Assembly: GCA_025963715.1 (NCBI GenBank)
Contig: JAOQAG010000026.1
Location: 16,327-80,326, forward strand
Source: Bacteroidota bacterium
GTDB lineage: Bacteria > Bacteroidota > Bacteroidia > 2-12-FULL-35-15
Direction: 5' to 3'
DNA: 64,000 bases
The notes below the pieces were generated by a model that was not told the DNA's origin, did not search any database, and was given only the letters and a program-made list of their open reading frames with translations. The first letter of the stretch is position 1; each line of letters starts with the position of its first letter. The position numbers were made by a program, and so were the translations under genes. Below, piece after piece: positions 1 through 9,345 of the stretch.

Positions 1-74
1 TCATTCCGGAATAAAGCTGTTTTTATCAGGCATGTAATTTTCAGGTGTTTATTGCTAATTAAAAAACAAAAGCC

Positions 75-629
75 ATGAACACCAACCGACTTTCTAAAAC
101 GCTGGAATCAGCACTGAATGATCAAATGACAAAAGAGGCGCATGCCGCACAAATATATTTATCCTATGCTGCCTGGGCGGATAGCCAGGGATGCGGCGGG
201 ATTGCTAATTTTCTTTTCCGCCATTCGGGCGAAGAACGCAATCACATGATGAAGATCCTGGAATATATCCTTAAAAGAGGCGGACAGGTAAAAGTGACTG
301 CTATTCCTGCACCATCGGCTGACCCCAAAACGATAAATAATTGTTTTGAAAAAATATTTGAGCATGAGGTGGAAAATACGAAAGCAATTTACAGGGTTGC
401 AAAAATGAGCCATGATGAAGAAGACTGGGCTACCTGGAATTTTATGCAGTGGTTTGTGAAAGAACAAACGGAAGAAGAAACACTGGCGATGAGCCTGCTG
501 GATAAAATAAAAATCGCAGGTGGCGATCATGCAGATGCTGCTTCGTTGTATTCACTTGACAGGGATTTGGAAAAAGCGCCGGACGATGCTCCAATGGCGC
601 AGGATGCAACTGCCGAAAACCCAATTTAA
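75..629 (+). CDS. ftnA: Non-haem ferritin
   Basis: Cytoplasmic iron-storage ferritin that oxidises Fe(II) at an intrasubunit ferroxidase centre and stores the mineral in a 24-subunit shell. The 184 residues match the bacterial ferritin length plus an acidic tail of about 20 residues. With an offset of four, all ligands known for E. coli FtnA can be placed: Glu21, Glu53, Glu54, His57, Glu98, Glu130, Gln131, Glu133 and Glu134, so sites A, B and C look intact. The ATG is the first in frame. The next gene, mqo, starts 56 bases downstream on the same strand, so co-transcription is possible but not shown. Family assignment is secure; the exact paralogue name is by analogy. Confidence 0.95.
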   Translation: MNTNRLSKTLESALNDQMTKEAHAAQIYLSYAAWADSQGCGGIANFLFRHSGEERNHMMKILEYILKRGGQVKVTAIPAPSADPKTINNCFEKIFEHEVENTKAIYRVAKMSHDEEDWATWNFMQWFVKEQTEEETLAMSLLDKIKIAGGDHADAASLYSLDRDLEKAPDDAPMAQDATAENPI

Positions 630-685
630 GTTAAATGTAGCCGAATTTCATAAGGGGTTTATCTATAAATTCCGATATTCGTTTT

Positions 686-2191
686 ATGAAAAATAACGAG
701 ATTGAACACAAAGATGTGGTGCTGATCGGAGCCGGAGTAATGAGCGCAACGCTTGGTATTTTGCTGAAAGAATTAGACCCGTCGATCACCATAGAAATTA
801 TTGAACGCCTGGATGTAATTGCAGGAGAAAGCTCGGATGCATGGAATAATGCAGGAACCGGGCATTCTGCGTTTTGCGAATTGAACTATACGCCGGAAAC
901 AAAAGACGGCTCGATCGATATTTCGAAGGCGGTGAAGATCGCGGAATCATTTGAGCTTTCGCGGGAATTATGGTCATACCTGGTAGAGAAAGGCGCGATC
1001 AAAGAACCGGAGGCATTCATTCACAATATTCCACACATGAGTTTTGTGTGGGGGAAAGAGAACGCGGATTATTTGAAAAAGCGTCAACAGGCGCTGATCA
1101 AAAATCCATTGTTTGCCGGGATGTTATTTTCGGAGGATCGCGAAGAGCTTAAAAAATGGATGCCGCTGGTAATGGATGGCAGAGCTGACGATGAGCTTGC
1201 TGCTACGCGAATGGAAATTGGTACGGATGTAAATTTTGGTGCGCTTACGCGGATCCTGTTCGAACATTTAACAAGCCTGGAAGGTGTGACGATCAGATTA
1301 CAACATGAAGTACGTGATCTCGAAAAAGAAAAAAACGGGCAATGGAACCTGAGAATAAAAGACCTGGTATCGCATGATAAAACGCACGTGCTTGCCAATT
1401 TTGTATTTATCGGTGCGGGTGGTGGCGCTTTGTCGCTGCTGGAAAAATCAAACATAAAAGAAGCGGAAGGTTTTGGCGGGTTCCCGGTAAGCGGGCAATG
1501 GCTGCGTTGTACGAACAAGGAAATTATAGAACAACATCATGCAAAAGTATACGGGAAAGCATCAGTTGGTTCGCCGCCGATGTCGGTTCCACATTTGGAC
1601 ACGCGCATTATTGATGGAAAAAAAGCATTGTTGTTTGGTCCGTATGCAGGATTTTCCACTAAGTTTTTAAAGAACGGTTCGTTTTGGGATCTACCGGCTT
1701 CGCTGGAATTTGATAATATTTTGCCGATGCTTTCTGCAGGCGCGCATAATATTCCGTTAACGAGGTACCTGATCCACCAGGCGCGTCAATCGCCGGAAGA
1801 TCGTATGGATGCGCTGAAAGAATATTTTCCGCATGCAAAAAACGGAGATTGGGAATTGGAAATTGCAGGACAGCGGGTACAGGTGATCAAAAAAGATGAG
1901 AAGGAAGGCGGGATCCTGGAATTTGGAACGGAGATCGTGAATGCTGCAGATGGTTCGATAGCGGCGCTTTTGGGAGCATCGCCGGGAGCATCCACCGCAG
2001 TGGCGATCATGTTGGATGTGTTAAAAGCGTGTTTTAAAACAAAGCTCAGCTCGGATGCGTGGCAAACAAAATTAAAAGAAATGATTCCGACGTACGGGCA
2101 TTCGCTGGGTGCAGATGAGGCGCTGTGTTATGAAACGAGGAAGCGTACGGGGACGTTGCTGCATTTGAAATACTTTGAGTTGCACCACTAA
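686..2191 (+). CDS. mqo: Malate:quinone oxidoreductase
   Basis: FAD-dependent, membrane-associated enzyme that oxidises malate to oxaloacetate and passes electrons to the quinone pool, replacing or supplementing NAD malate dehydrogenase. The N-terminal dinucleotide-binding motif GAGVMSATLG is at residues 15-24. It is followed by the Mqo-type block around residues 40-70 (ERLDVIAGESSDAWNNAGTG, then HSAFCELNYTP). The 501 residues are the usual family length and no signal peptide is present. The stop codon lies inside the left arm of a long inverted repeat shared with the convergent aspA gene, which may serve as a two-way transcription end. Mqo and AspA feed neighbouring points of the C4-dicarboxylate cycle; a functional link is inference. 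Confidence 0.96.
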   Translation: MKNNEIEHKDVVLIGAGVMSATLGILLKELDPSITIEIIERLDVIAGESSDAWNNAGTGHSAFCELNYTPETKDGSIDISKAVKIAESFELSRELWSYLVEKGAIKEPEAFIHNIPHMSFVWGKENADYLKKRQQALIKNPLFAGMLFSEDREELKKWMPLVMDGRADDELAATRMEIGTDVNFGALTRILFEHLTSLEGVTIRLQHEVRDLEKEKNGQWNLRIKDLVSHDKTHVLANFVFIGAGGGALSLLEKSNIKEAEGFGGFPVSGQWLRCTNKEIIEQHHAKVYGKASVGSPPMSVPHLDTRIIDGKKALLFGPYAGFSTKFLKNGSFWDLPASLEFDNILPMLSAGAHNIPLTRYLIHQARQSPEDRMDALKEYFPHAKNGDWELEIAGQRVQVIKKDEKEGGILEFGTEIVNAADGSIAALLGASPGASTAVAIMLDVLKACFKTKLSSDAWQTKLKEMIPTYGHSLGADEALCYETRKRTGTLLHLKYFELHH

Positions 2192-2390
2192 GGCACTTAG
2201 AACACTAAGGCTGTATGGACACAGCTAAGCGTAAAATAAAAACCACCACATAAGGCACAAAGAAACACATAAGGCGAAATGTAATATACCAACGTGTAAT
2301 TATTTTTAACACGCTACTCCTTATGTGTTTCTTTGTGCCTTATGTGGTAGAAAAGGGGCGGGGGCTTAGTGTTCTAAGTGCCTTAGTGGT
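2184..2390. repeat. Nested perfect inverted repeats between mqo and aspA
   Basis: Two perfect inverted repeats are nested. The outer arms are 2184-2209 and 2365-2390 (26 bases, words of the CACTAAGG type). The inner arms are 2245-2274 and 2319-2348 (30 bases, words of the ACATAAGG type). The left outer arm overlaps the last codons of mqo, and the right arm ends nine bases before the aspA stop. The transcript would fold into a very long two-part hairpin in either direction, so a bidirectional terminator or mRNA 3-prime-end stabiliser is likely. Confidence 0.85.
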
Positions 2391-2399
2391 AAAAAGATG

Positions 2400-3821
2400 T
2401 TACTTATCCTTGCTGATGAGCTTAGGGTTGATCATGTTTTCGAAGGAATAAACCTCATCCCACTTTTCCTGCGTGATCAGTTTGTGTTCTTCTACAACGA
2501 TGGTGTGCACTGATTTTCCGGTTGCCAGTGCTTCTTTGGTAATAGCGGAACAGGTTTCGTATCCAAGGATGGGATTGAGCGCGGTTACGATCCCGATGCT
2601 GTTGATTACATAATTATATGCTATTTTTTCGTTGGCCGTGATGCCGTTCACACATTTGGTAATGAGCGTGTTTACTGCGTTGCTCATATATTCCAGCGAA
2701 GTGAACAAACTAAATCCGATCACAGGTTCCATTACATTCAATTGCAATTGCCCGGCTTCAGCGGCCATGGTAATGGTTACATCGGCACCGACCACATAAA
2801 AAGCGGTTTGGTTAACTACTTCCGGAATTACGGGATTTACTTTTCCCGGCATGATGGACGAACCCGGCTGCATGGGTGGAAGGTTGATCTCGTTCAATCC
2901 GCAACGTGGCCCGGAAGCCAGTAAACGCAAGTCGTTGCAGATCTTTGAGATTTTTAATACACTGCGTTTTAATGTTCCTGAAAGCTGTACATAATCGCCT
3001 GTATCTGAACTTGCATCGATGAGATCATCCGCTAATCTTACAGGAATACCGGTAATTTCCGCAAGGTATTTTGTAACCAGCTGCGGGTAACCTTCCGGTG
3101 TATTGATCATGGTGCCGATAGCGGTACCGCCCATGTTGCAGGTAGCAAGCAATGCCTGTACTTCTTTCAGGCGTTTGATGTCCTGTTCGATGGCGCTTGC
3201 AAAGCCGTGAAACTCCTGTCCCATAAGCATAGGAACAGCATCCTGTAATTGGGTGCGGCCCATTTTCAGAACTTTCGCAAATTCGTTTCCCTTTTTTGTA
3301 AAGGCTTCTTTTAGTTTTTCAATGGTTTCGATGTAGGTATCTACTTTGCGGTAAAGCGCTAAGCGTAATGCCGTAGGATATGTATCATTGGTGGATTGCG
3401 AGCAGTTGACGTGATTGTTGGGATGTAGAAAATCGTATTCGCCTTTTTTGTGTCCCATGCTTTCCAAACCAATGTTTGCGATCACTTCATTGGCATTCAT
3501 ATTCACGGAAGTGCCCGCACCGCCCTGGATCAGATCAATGATGAACTGATCGTTGAACTCGCCTGCGATCACTCTTTCGGATGCTTTGATAATGGCTTCC
3601 GCGATTTTTGGATCAAGTACGCCGCAATCGCGGTTGGCCATTGCAGCGGCTTTTTTTACAGATCCAAAGGACTGAATAAAAAACGGTTCACGCGAAACGG
3701 AAATGCCGGTGATGTTAAAATTTTCGAGCGCCCGCATGGTTTGCACGCCGTAATAAACGTTTCCGGGAATTTCTTTTTCGCCGATAAAATCATGCTCTTT
3801 TCTGCTTTGAGTAGTGCTCAT
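2400..3821 (-). CDS. aspA: Aspartate ammonia-lyase (aspartase)
   Basis: Reversible deamination of aspartate to fumarate and ammonia by a cytoplasmic homotetramer of the aspartase/fumarase superfamily. The superfamily loop GSSIMPGKVNP is present at about residue 330. The aspartase-type segments RTQLQDAVPMLMGQEF and AAEAGQLQLNVMEPV favour aspartase over class II fumarase. An upstream TTG would add nine residues, but those residues are encoded by simple intergenic sequence. The ATG at 3819-3821, giving 473 residues and starting MSTTQSRKEHDF, is preferred. It is convergent with mqo, and the two share the inverted-repeat intergenic region. Confidence 0.95.
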   Translation of the reverse strand: MSTTQSRKEHDFIGEKEIPGNVYYGVQTMRALENFNITGISVSREPFFIQSFGSVKKAAAMANRDCGVLDPKIAEAIIKASERVIAGEFNDQFIIDLIQGGAGTSVNMNANEVIANIGLESMGHKKGEYDFLHPNNHVNCSQSTNDTYPTALRLALYRKVDTYIETIEKLKEAFTKKGNEFAKVLKMGRTQLQDAVPMLMGQEFHGFASAIEQDIKRLKEVQALLATCNMGGTAIGTMINTPEGYPQLVTKYLAEITGIPVRLADDLIDASSDTGDYVQLSGTLKRSVLKISKICNDLRLLASGPRCGLNEINLPPMQPGSSIMPGKVNPVIPEVVNQTAFYVVGADVTITMAAEAGQLQLNVMEPVIGFSLFTSLEYMSNAVNTLITKCVNGITANEKIAYNYVINSIGIVTALNPILGYETCSAITKEALATGKSVHTIVVEEHKLITQEKWDEVYSFENMINPKLISKDK

Positions 3822-4153
3822 ATTTAATTGATAATTGAGAGTGGACAATTGATAAGGACTAAGTTAGAAAGTTTTAATGTGGAAAAGTAAATTTAACATC
3901 TTTTGTATATAATAAACAGATCCCGGGTGGGAGCCAGGGATGACAGTTTGCGGAGGAGATTTATAGATATAAGATTTGTTAGGTCAATTAAAATTCACAA
4001 CACACCCCTTGCCCCTCTCAAGAGGGGAATTGATCCTGCACGCATTAATCATCATATGCAGATTTGCAAATTTGTATTGATTCGTAATTTGTAAACACAC
4101 AGATTCGTTGTCATCCTGAGCCTGTCGAAGGACGTTTCTGTTCGTTATCTGTA
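3822..4153. repeat. Intergenic region with three dispersed repeats
   Basis: No gene is seen here. It holds a degenerate REP-like palindrome at 3920-3946. At 4000-4031 is a copy of the 32-base element that recurs as an inverted pair at 62016-62168; the copy contains the self-complementary core CCCCTCTCAAGAGGGG. At 4109-4134 is a short hairpin-like element reading TCATCCTGAGCCTGTCGAAG. Reading frames in this stretch are made of these repeats and are not believed to be genes. Confidence 0.7.
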
Positions 4154-4564
4154 CTAATTATCGTGATCATCACCGCCAAGGCTGTAATAATTATTTTCTT
4201 CGTCTTCGGAGCCAATCTCTTCCTGTTCATCGTCCAGCTCGGAACCCGGAATGTCAAGGTCGCTGGCGGTTTTACGGGTTTTAAAATCCTTTTCATTTAA
4301 TTCCCCGCGTTGCAGATTTGCTGCTTTTGTTTCGGAAAGATCTTCGGGATTCAGGTCGCCAGCTTCCTTTTCGCGGCTGAACAGATCATCGCTTTCGGGA
4401 TAATCTGATTTTGGATGATAGGGATATTTTTCTTCTGCTTTTTCAAAAGATTTTTCTTCTTCCAGTTTTTTTTCACGTGCATCTGCCGCTTTGTTGTTAT
4501 GTTTTCCTGTTTTCATTTTCATTTTATTTTGGTGATAATGATTGATTAATTTTTCGTGTGTCAT
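4154..4564 (-). CDS. Highly charged acidic protein of unknown function
   Basis: I do not recognise a family. The 136 residues are very hydrophilic, with lysine/glutamate-rich stretches at residues 30-50 and a strongly acidic, probably disordered C-terminal half ending in a Gly-Asp-rich tail. There are no cysteines, no signal peptide and no membrane segment. The ATG overlaps the TGA of the upstream membrane-protein gene by four bases (ATGA), which suggests translational coupling and a shared transcript. A role as a soluble partner of that membrane protein is inference only. Confidence 0.7.
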   Translation of the reverse strand: MTHEKLINHYHQNKMKMKTGKHNNKAADAREKKLEEEKSFEKAEEKYPYHPKSDYPESDDLFSREKEAGDLNPEDLSETKAANLQRGELNEKDFKTRKTASDLDIPGSELDDEQEEIGSEDEENNYYSLGGDDHDN

Positions 4565-4968
4565 ATATTGTCTTGCTCTTTTTTAACTTCCTGAAATTTT
4601 ACTTCTTCAATATCGGCATCGAACTTTTCTTTTTTTAATCCTACGCGGATAAACCAGAAAATGCTCATGTATACATTGGCGATCCACACCAGTGAAAAAC
4701 CTGCGATCAGGTAGCCACGCCAACCGGTGTAGAGGAACTGATATTTTGTAATGATCAGGAAAAGAATGGTAACGTAATGACTGAAACAATACTCGCAGGT
4801 GAAGAGGTAAAAAAATTTTCGCTGATATAAATGTTTGCCTTTTTTTGAGCGGTTTATGCAAAATTCGCGCGGTTCTTTGAACACTTCTTCATGTGTAACT
4901 GTCCAGGCGATGCAGGCAATAGGAATGGCCAGTAAAAAAAGATAAGCGATCTGCTGCTGTAGTTCCAT
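4561..4968 (-). CDS. Small membrane protein with a CxxC motif
   Basis: A 135-residue integral membrane protein of unknown function. Hydrophobic segments lie at about residues 5-24, 62-80 and 83-108. A CEYC pair followed by FSHYV lies near residues 58-66, at the edge of the second hydrophobic segment, an arrangement seen in DUF1360-like membrane proteins, although I cannot confirm that family. The charged C-terminal tail is probably cytoplasmic. It is the first gene of a two-gene unit, with a four-base ATGA overlap into the acidic protein. It was probably expressed from within 4969-5050, where I see no convincing promoter. Confidence 0.75.
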   Translation of the reverse strand: MELQQQIAYLFLLAIPIACIAWTVTHEEVFKEPREFCINRSKKGKHLYQRKFFYLFTCEYCFSHYVTILFLIITKYQFLYTGWRGYLIAGFSLVWIANVYMSIFWFIRVGLKKEKFDADIEEVKFQEVKKEQDNI

Positions 4969-5348
4969 AATCCCGGTTTTAGGTGATCATTTTAGTAATG
5001 AACGACAATACTTGTACCATCGGGGATGGGGAAAAACTTGTACAGGTAAGGTGTTCATTTGTTCACTGGTTTATTTGTTCATTGGTTTGCTGTGTGGTAC
5101 TGTGTGATGGGAACGCGGATTTTGCGGATCGGCAGGGATAAAAGCGGATAGTTGTGTGGAAAAATTAAATGCTGTGTTAAAACAGATACTGCAAACATTT
5201 ATGAGATCCCGGGTCAAGCCCGGGATGACAGCTTCGAAAATTTAATGAATTAAACATTCATGCATGTGACCAACGCTTGATCAACGCCAGATCGTATTTT
5301 TTCTTCGCGCCTTAGTGCCTTCGTGGTAAAAAAACATCGCGCAAGCGA
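4969..5348. repeat. Intergenic region with word repeats and a REP-like palindrome
   Basis: No gene is seen. At 5053-5094 there is an array of GTTCATTTG / GTTCACTGG words, also found at 28669-28710. Around 5105-5145 there is a degenerate AACGCGGATTTT phrase, with relatives at 26860-26910 and 43556-43610. At 5191-5232 there is a REP-like element with a palindromic core at 5206-5226. At about 5305-5333 there is a CTTAGTGCC-type word array in the minus orientation. Confidence 0.7.
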
Positions 5349-8300
5349 TTAGCTAAACAGGCTCAATAAATTTTCCTTTGAAAGTGATTTGTAAAATGCG
5401 TCTTCTTTGATGAGATCATCTGCCAGCTCTTTTTTGGATTCCTGGAGTTTCTGCATTTTTTCTTCTACTGTGCCGGGACAAATGAGGCGGATGGCAAGTA
5501 CATTTTTATTTTGTCCGATGCGGTGGGAACGGTCGATCGCCTGATTTTCCACAGCAGGGTTCCACCATGGATCTACTAAATATACATAATCGGCAGCGGT
5601 AAGATTTAAGCCTGTACCGCCCGCTTTGAGGCTGATCAGGAACACACGCACGTCTGCATTGTTTTGAAATTCGTTTACTACTGCCTGTCTGTTGCGGGTA
5701 CTTCCGGTAAGGATCACAAACGGGATCCCGCGCCGGATCAATTCTTTTTTGATGAGCTCAAGCATGGATACAAACTGCGAGAACACCAGCATTTTATGGT
5801 AAGGCGCTTTGTCTTCGATCTGTTCGATGAGCATTTCCATTTTTGCGGATGTTCCATCGCCGGATAATTCATCATCGCCCAAAAGCTTTGGTGTGTCGCA
5901 GATCTGGCGCAATTTGGTCAATCCTTTTAGCACATTTATTGGATTTTTTTTCAGCTCTTCACTGGTGGTTGCCGAAATATAATCGCGGAATTCTTTTTCA
6001 TACGCATCGTAAATTTTACGCTGTGCTTCTTTCATTTCGCAATACAGGATCATTTCTGTTTTTTCGGGAAGCTCGGCTGCTACCTGTTGTTTGGTGCGGC
6101 GGAGTAAAAACGGACTGATCTTATTTTGCAATTCTGCCGCGCGTTTCCTGCTTTTGAATGTATCGATGGGAGCGGAATAAAGATCTTTGAAATTGCGTTT
6201 GCTACCCAGCAATCCCGGGCAGGCAAAAGAAAACTGGCTGTACAGGTCGAAGGTGTTATTCTCTACCGGTGTGCCCGTTACCGCGATCTTGTTCCGCGAT
6301 TTTAATAAACGGATTGCTTTGTAACGCTGCGTTTCCGGATTTTTTATGTTTTGCGATTCATCCAGGAAAATATAATTGAAGGTATATTCTTTTAAAAAAC
6401 GGATGTCGGAAAGTAAGGTGTTGTACGACGTTAAAATGATCTCGTAGTCATCAAACGAAGCGGTATTTTTGATCCGGTCGCTGCCGTAAATGGTAAGCGT
6501 TTTAGCGGAAGGTGCAAATTTTTGTATCTCTGTTTGCCAGTTAAAAATTAGCGTTGTAGGCACCACGATAAGGTTGGTGGTTTGCCCGATCTTTTTCCGT
6601 TGCGACAGAATGAAGGCAATGATCTGTATAGATTTTCCCAATCCCATATCATCTGCGAGGCAGCCGCCGAAGTTAAAATCATCGAGGAAATTGAGCCAGT
6701 TCAATCCTTCAATTTGATAAGGCCGAAGCGTTCCGTTCAATGCGGCCGGAACTTCCACTTGCGCGATCGATTTAAAATCAGCAAGTTTTTCCCTGTAAAT
6801 TTTTAATTCGTTTTTTACATCATCGTCGATCATTTCCTGGTCGAATAATTGTTCGACGGCAGTGAAATTTATTTTTTGAATTTGCAGTGTTTCATCATCC
6901 AGAATTTCACCTGAATTAAAATATTCTGCAAATTTTTCGATCCAGTACGCAGGTAAAATCCCGAGTGTGCCATCATCTAACTTTACATATTTATTTTTAT
7001 TGCGGATGGCTACGTTGAGCTGTTTTAAAGAAGCGCGTTTTTTACCGAATTTTACATCGATCAATGCGTTGAACCAGTTGGCGCCGCTGATCACTTTGAT
7101 GTCGATTTTTACTTTGTGCGGATTCAGCTTGTTGCTTTCCAGCTCATTAAATCCGAGGATGGTAATATTGTTATGCCGCCATTCTTCAAATACATTTAAA
7201 AACCAATCTTCTTCCAGAAAATGTTTTTTGTGCAGGTCGAAATAATGCAGCGCATTTTCCAGCTGTTCGTTAAAATGTGCGTGCTGCCGGATGAGCAGCG
7301 ATGTTAATTTTATTTCGGCAGCATCATCGCGTTTAACGATAAAACGGTTGCCGGTCTCATCCATGCCCTGTACCTGCCGCTTGCTGCGCACGGGAATTTC
7401 CACATCGCCGTAGCGCATTACCGGAGTAAGCATTACGCGGTTACCAAAATCCGATAAATAAATAAGCTGTTCGGTTTCGTTAAAACCATTTTGTTTGATC
7501 TGCCGCGCTGTAGCCGGTTTTAAATACTGGTATTCGATCTTCACCTGATCTTCGATCGCATCAAGAAATTGCGCTTTAAATTCATTGAATTTTGATGCAT
7601 GGATCACGAGCTGATCGTTTTTCTTTTTCAGCACCTGGATGATCCGCAAGAGTGGAAGCTGATCGATCAGGAATAGTGAATCGCCCGATTGTAAAAAATA
7701 AGTGAAGGCAAGTGTTAATTCTTTTAGTAAATGCAGGTTTTCATTTATTTTCAGCGTGCCGGATAATTCATAAAACGGTTTGTTGTGCTTTACATTTAAG
7801 GTAAGATGAGCAGGAAGAATGCCTGTTTTTATTTCAGTAACTGCGCCGGCAGTCACATTTTCGGAAACATCCGCATGGTGGTAAAAAAAGCGGTAACCGA
7901 GCGGATTTTTGATGATGGCTTTTAATGCGTTAAGATCAGGTTCGGAAACATCGGTACTTACCGGATTTTGAAATTTGGCAATGCCGGTAAAAAATTTCAA
8001 AGATTCGGGATCACTGTATTTCCAGATAGATTCAAGCGGATCGATCATGCTGAGCGGATTTTTGATCTTTCCGTCTTTTGCCGTTGCTGCGCTGTAAAGC
8101 TCTATCACTAAATGGCGGTAATATTTGTGGCGTTTGAATACCACACACAGTGCGCCTGTTTCATCCGTCTGTTTCGGAAGTGCATCTTCTTCCGGGATGG
8201 AAAACTCGCTGCGGATCGCGGTCATGCTTTCCTTTGTAACCGCTATTAAACTTGATAAATGCGGTGTGATCGTTATTTTTTTATGCAGGTATCCGATCTT

Positions 8301-8735
8301 AAAAAATGCATCGGGATCGGTTTCTTTTTCCAGTCCGTAATCAGCTGCAAATTTCTTTAATTTTTCGTGGCGTAATTTCGAATTGAAAAAAATATTCAGC
8401 TCTTCCCGCCTCACAATGGCCGTTAGCACATGTGCCTGGTGCTCGCACAATTTTTCTTTTCCGGCGGCGCAATCGCAAAAAAGGATCAGCTGCTGCTCTT
8501 CCTGGATCACGGTAACGGCAGGAAAGACCGGCGTAACGGATGGATTGGAAAAAATGCCCTGGTTCAGCTCTATGCTTTCTGGATAGACGTTTTGCAATAC
8601 ATTCAGCTCAAAATAAAATTCGCCCGCAGTGTTTTGATTGATGATGCTTTCGGTGAGAATACCAATCGTATAGTCTTTAAAAATAAAGCAATGTTTTCCG
8701 GAAGGCTGGTTTTGATTGGAATTTGTATTGATCAC
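5349..8735 (-). CDS. SWIM-domain SNF2-family DNA translocase/helicase
   Basis: A 1128-residue SNF2-type ATPase expected to remodel or translocate on DNA in the cytoplasm. A SWIM zinc finger (CxC...CxH: CDC, then CEH) is at about residues 86-99. A long unassigned middle region follows. The helicase core has Walker A DDMGLGKS near residue 698, motif II DESQ near 792 and motif VI RSHRIGQ near 1072. No ATG precedes a long conserved region; the GTG at 8733-8735 lies 18 bases after an in-frame TAG and is the only plausible start. The architecture resembles bacterial SNF2 proteins with an N-terminal SWIM domain. The substrate is unknown, and nothing around it looks like a defence or repair cassette. 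Confidence 0.93.
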   Translation of the reverse strand: MINTNSNQNQPSGKHCFIFKDYTIGILTESIINQNTAGEFYFELNVLQNVYPESIELNQGIFSNPSVTPVFPAVTVIQEEQQLILFCDCAAGKEKLCEHQAHVLTAIVRREELNIFFNSKLRHEKLKKFAADYGLEKETDPDAFFKIGYLHKKITITPHLSSLIAVTKESMTAIRSEFSIPEEDALPKQTDETGALCVVFKRHKYYRHLVIELYSAATAKDGKIKNPLSMIDPLESIWKYSDPESLKFFTGIAKFQNPVSTDVSEPDLNALKAIIKNPLGYRFFYHHADVSENVTAGAVTEIKTGILPAHLTLNVKHNKPFYELSGTLKINENLHLLKELTLAFTYFLQSGDSLFLIDQLPLLRIIQVLKKKNDQLVIHASKFNEFKAQFLDAIEDQVKIEYQYLKPATARQIKQNGFNETEQLIYLSDFGNRVMLTPVMRYGDVEIPVRSKRQVQGMDETGNRFIVKRDDAAEIKLTSLLIRQHAHFNEQLENALHYFDLHKKHFLEEDWFLNVFEEWRHNNITILGFNELESNKLNPHKVKIDIKVISGANWFNALIDVKFGKKRASLKQLNVAIRNKNKYVKLDDGTLGILPAYWIEKFAEYFNSGEILDDETLQIQKINFTAVEQLFDQEMIDDDVKNELKIYREKLADFKSIAQVEVPAALNGTLRPYQIEGLNWLNFLDDFNFGGCLADDMGLGKSIQIIAFILSQRKKIGQTTNLIVVPTTLIFNWQTEIQKFAPSAKTLTIYGSDRIKNTASFDDYEIILTSYNTLLSDIRFLKEYTFNYIFLDESQNIKNPETQRYKAIRLLKSRNKIAVTGTPVENNTFDLYSQFSFACPGLLGSKRNFKDLYSAPIDTFKSRKRAAELQNKISPFLLRRTKQQVAAELPEKTEMILYCEMKEAQRKIYDAYEKEFRDYISATTSEELKKNPINVLKGLTKLRQICDTPKLLGDDELSGDGTSAKMEMLIEQIEDKAPYHKMLVFSQFVSMLELIKKELIRRGIPFVILTGSTRNRQAVVNEFQNNADVRVFLISLKAGGTGLNLTAADYVYLVDPWWNPAVENQAIDRSHRIGQNKNVLAIRLICPGTVEEKMQKLQESKKELADDLIKEDAFYKSLSKENLLSLFS

Positions 8736-8784
8736 GAATTTTGCTGCTAAGATCTACACGTAAAAATACGGCTATTTTTTGATT

Positions 8785-9279
8785 TTATACGTTCTGTTTT
8801 CTTAAACGGTTTTTTATATAATTCCAGGCCAGCATGTGTTGTTTGGTTTGGATCAGGTGATTTACAAATTCGAGCACGATAAAGCCAACTACTGCGGACA
8901 GTATCCATTGCAGCCATTCGGGCGTATCGTTTACCACTATTTTTTTTCGTCCGGCCAAGCCAAACAGGTTGTGAATGTTTCTTCTTTCGGTCACGTAATG
9001 AGAGAACATGCGGGTGACAGACAAAGCAATCACAAAACCAATAAAATTACCAATGGCCTGGTTGAGGATAAAATTTTGTATTTTTTTGCGCGTGAATTTC
9101 CCCCAGAAGCTGCGCGGCTGATCAGTTGGTTGCTGTTCCCAAACTTTTTTTATTTTATTAAAAAGCTGTTGATTGGTATCGCTTTCGCTGAGCCATTTTG
9201 AGAAATCTGTTTTTTCTTCGGGTGTTTCTTCTCCTGTTAAATGCCTGATGATGGCGGCGTATACTAATGAATCGGGCAT
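8785..9279 (-). CDS. FecR-N-terminal-like membrane protein
   Basis: A 164-residue protein. The first 50 residues (MPDSLVYAAIIRHLTGEETP, then a WLSESDTNQ block and a Trp) resemble the N-terminal cytoplasmic segment of FecR-type anti-sigma factors (DUF4880-like). Unlike FecR, it lacks the large periplasmic domain. Instead it has hydrophobic segments at about residues 70-90 and 122-142, then a short basic tail. A membrane-tethered anti-sigma-like regulator is possible, but no sigma factor gene lies next to it, so its function is open. The ATG start is clear. Confidence 0.75.
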   Translation of the reverse strand: MPDSLVYAAIIRHLTGEETPEEKTDFSKWLSESDTNQQLFNKIKKVWEQQPTDQPRSFWGKFTRKKIQNFILNQAIGNFIGFVIALSVTRMFSHYVTERRNIHNLFGLAGRKKIVVNDTPEWLQWILSAVVGFIVLEFVNHLIQTKQHMLAWNYIKNRLRKQNV

Positions 9280-9345
9280 GAATGTGTAGATCGTTTGTTT
9301 CCGTTTTTATGAAATAAGTATGCCAGCTGTATATTTGAGCGGATG

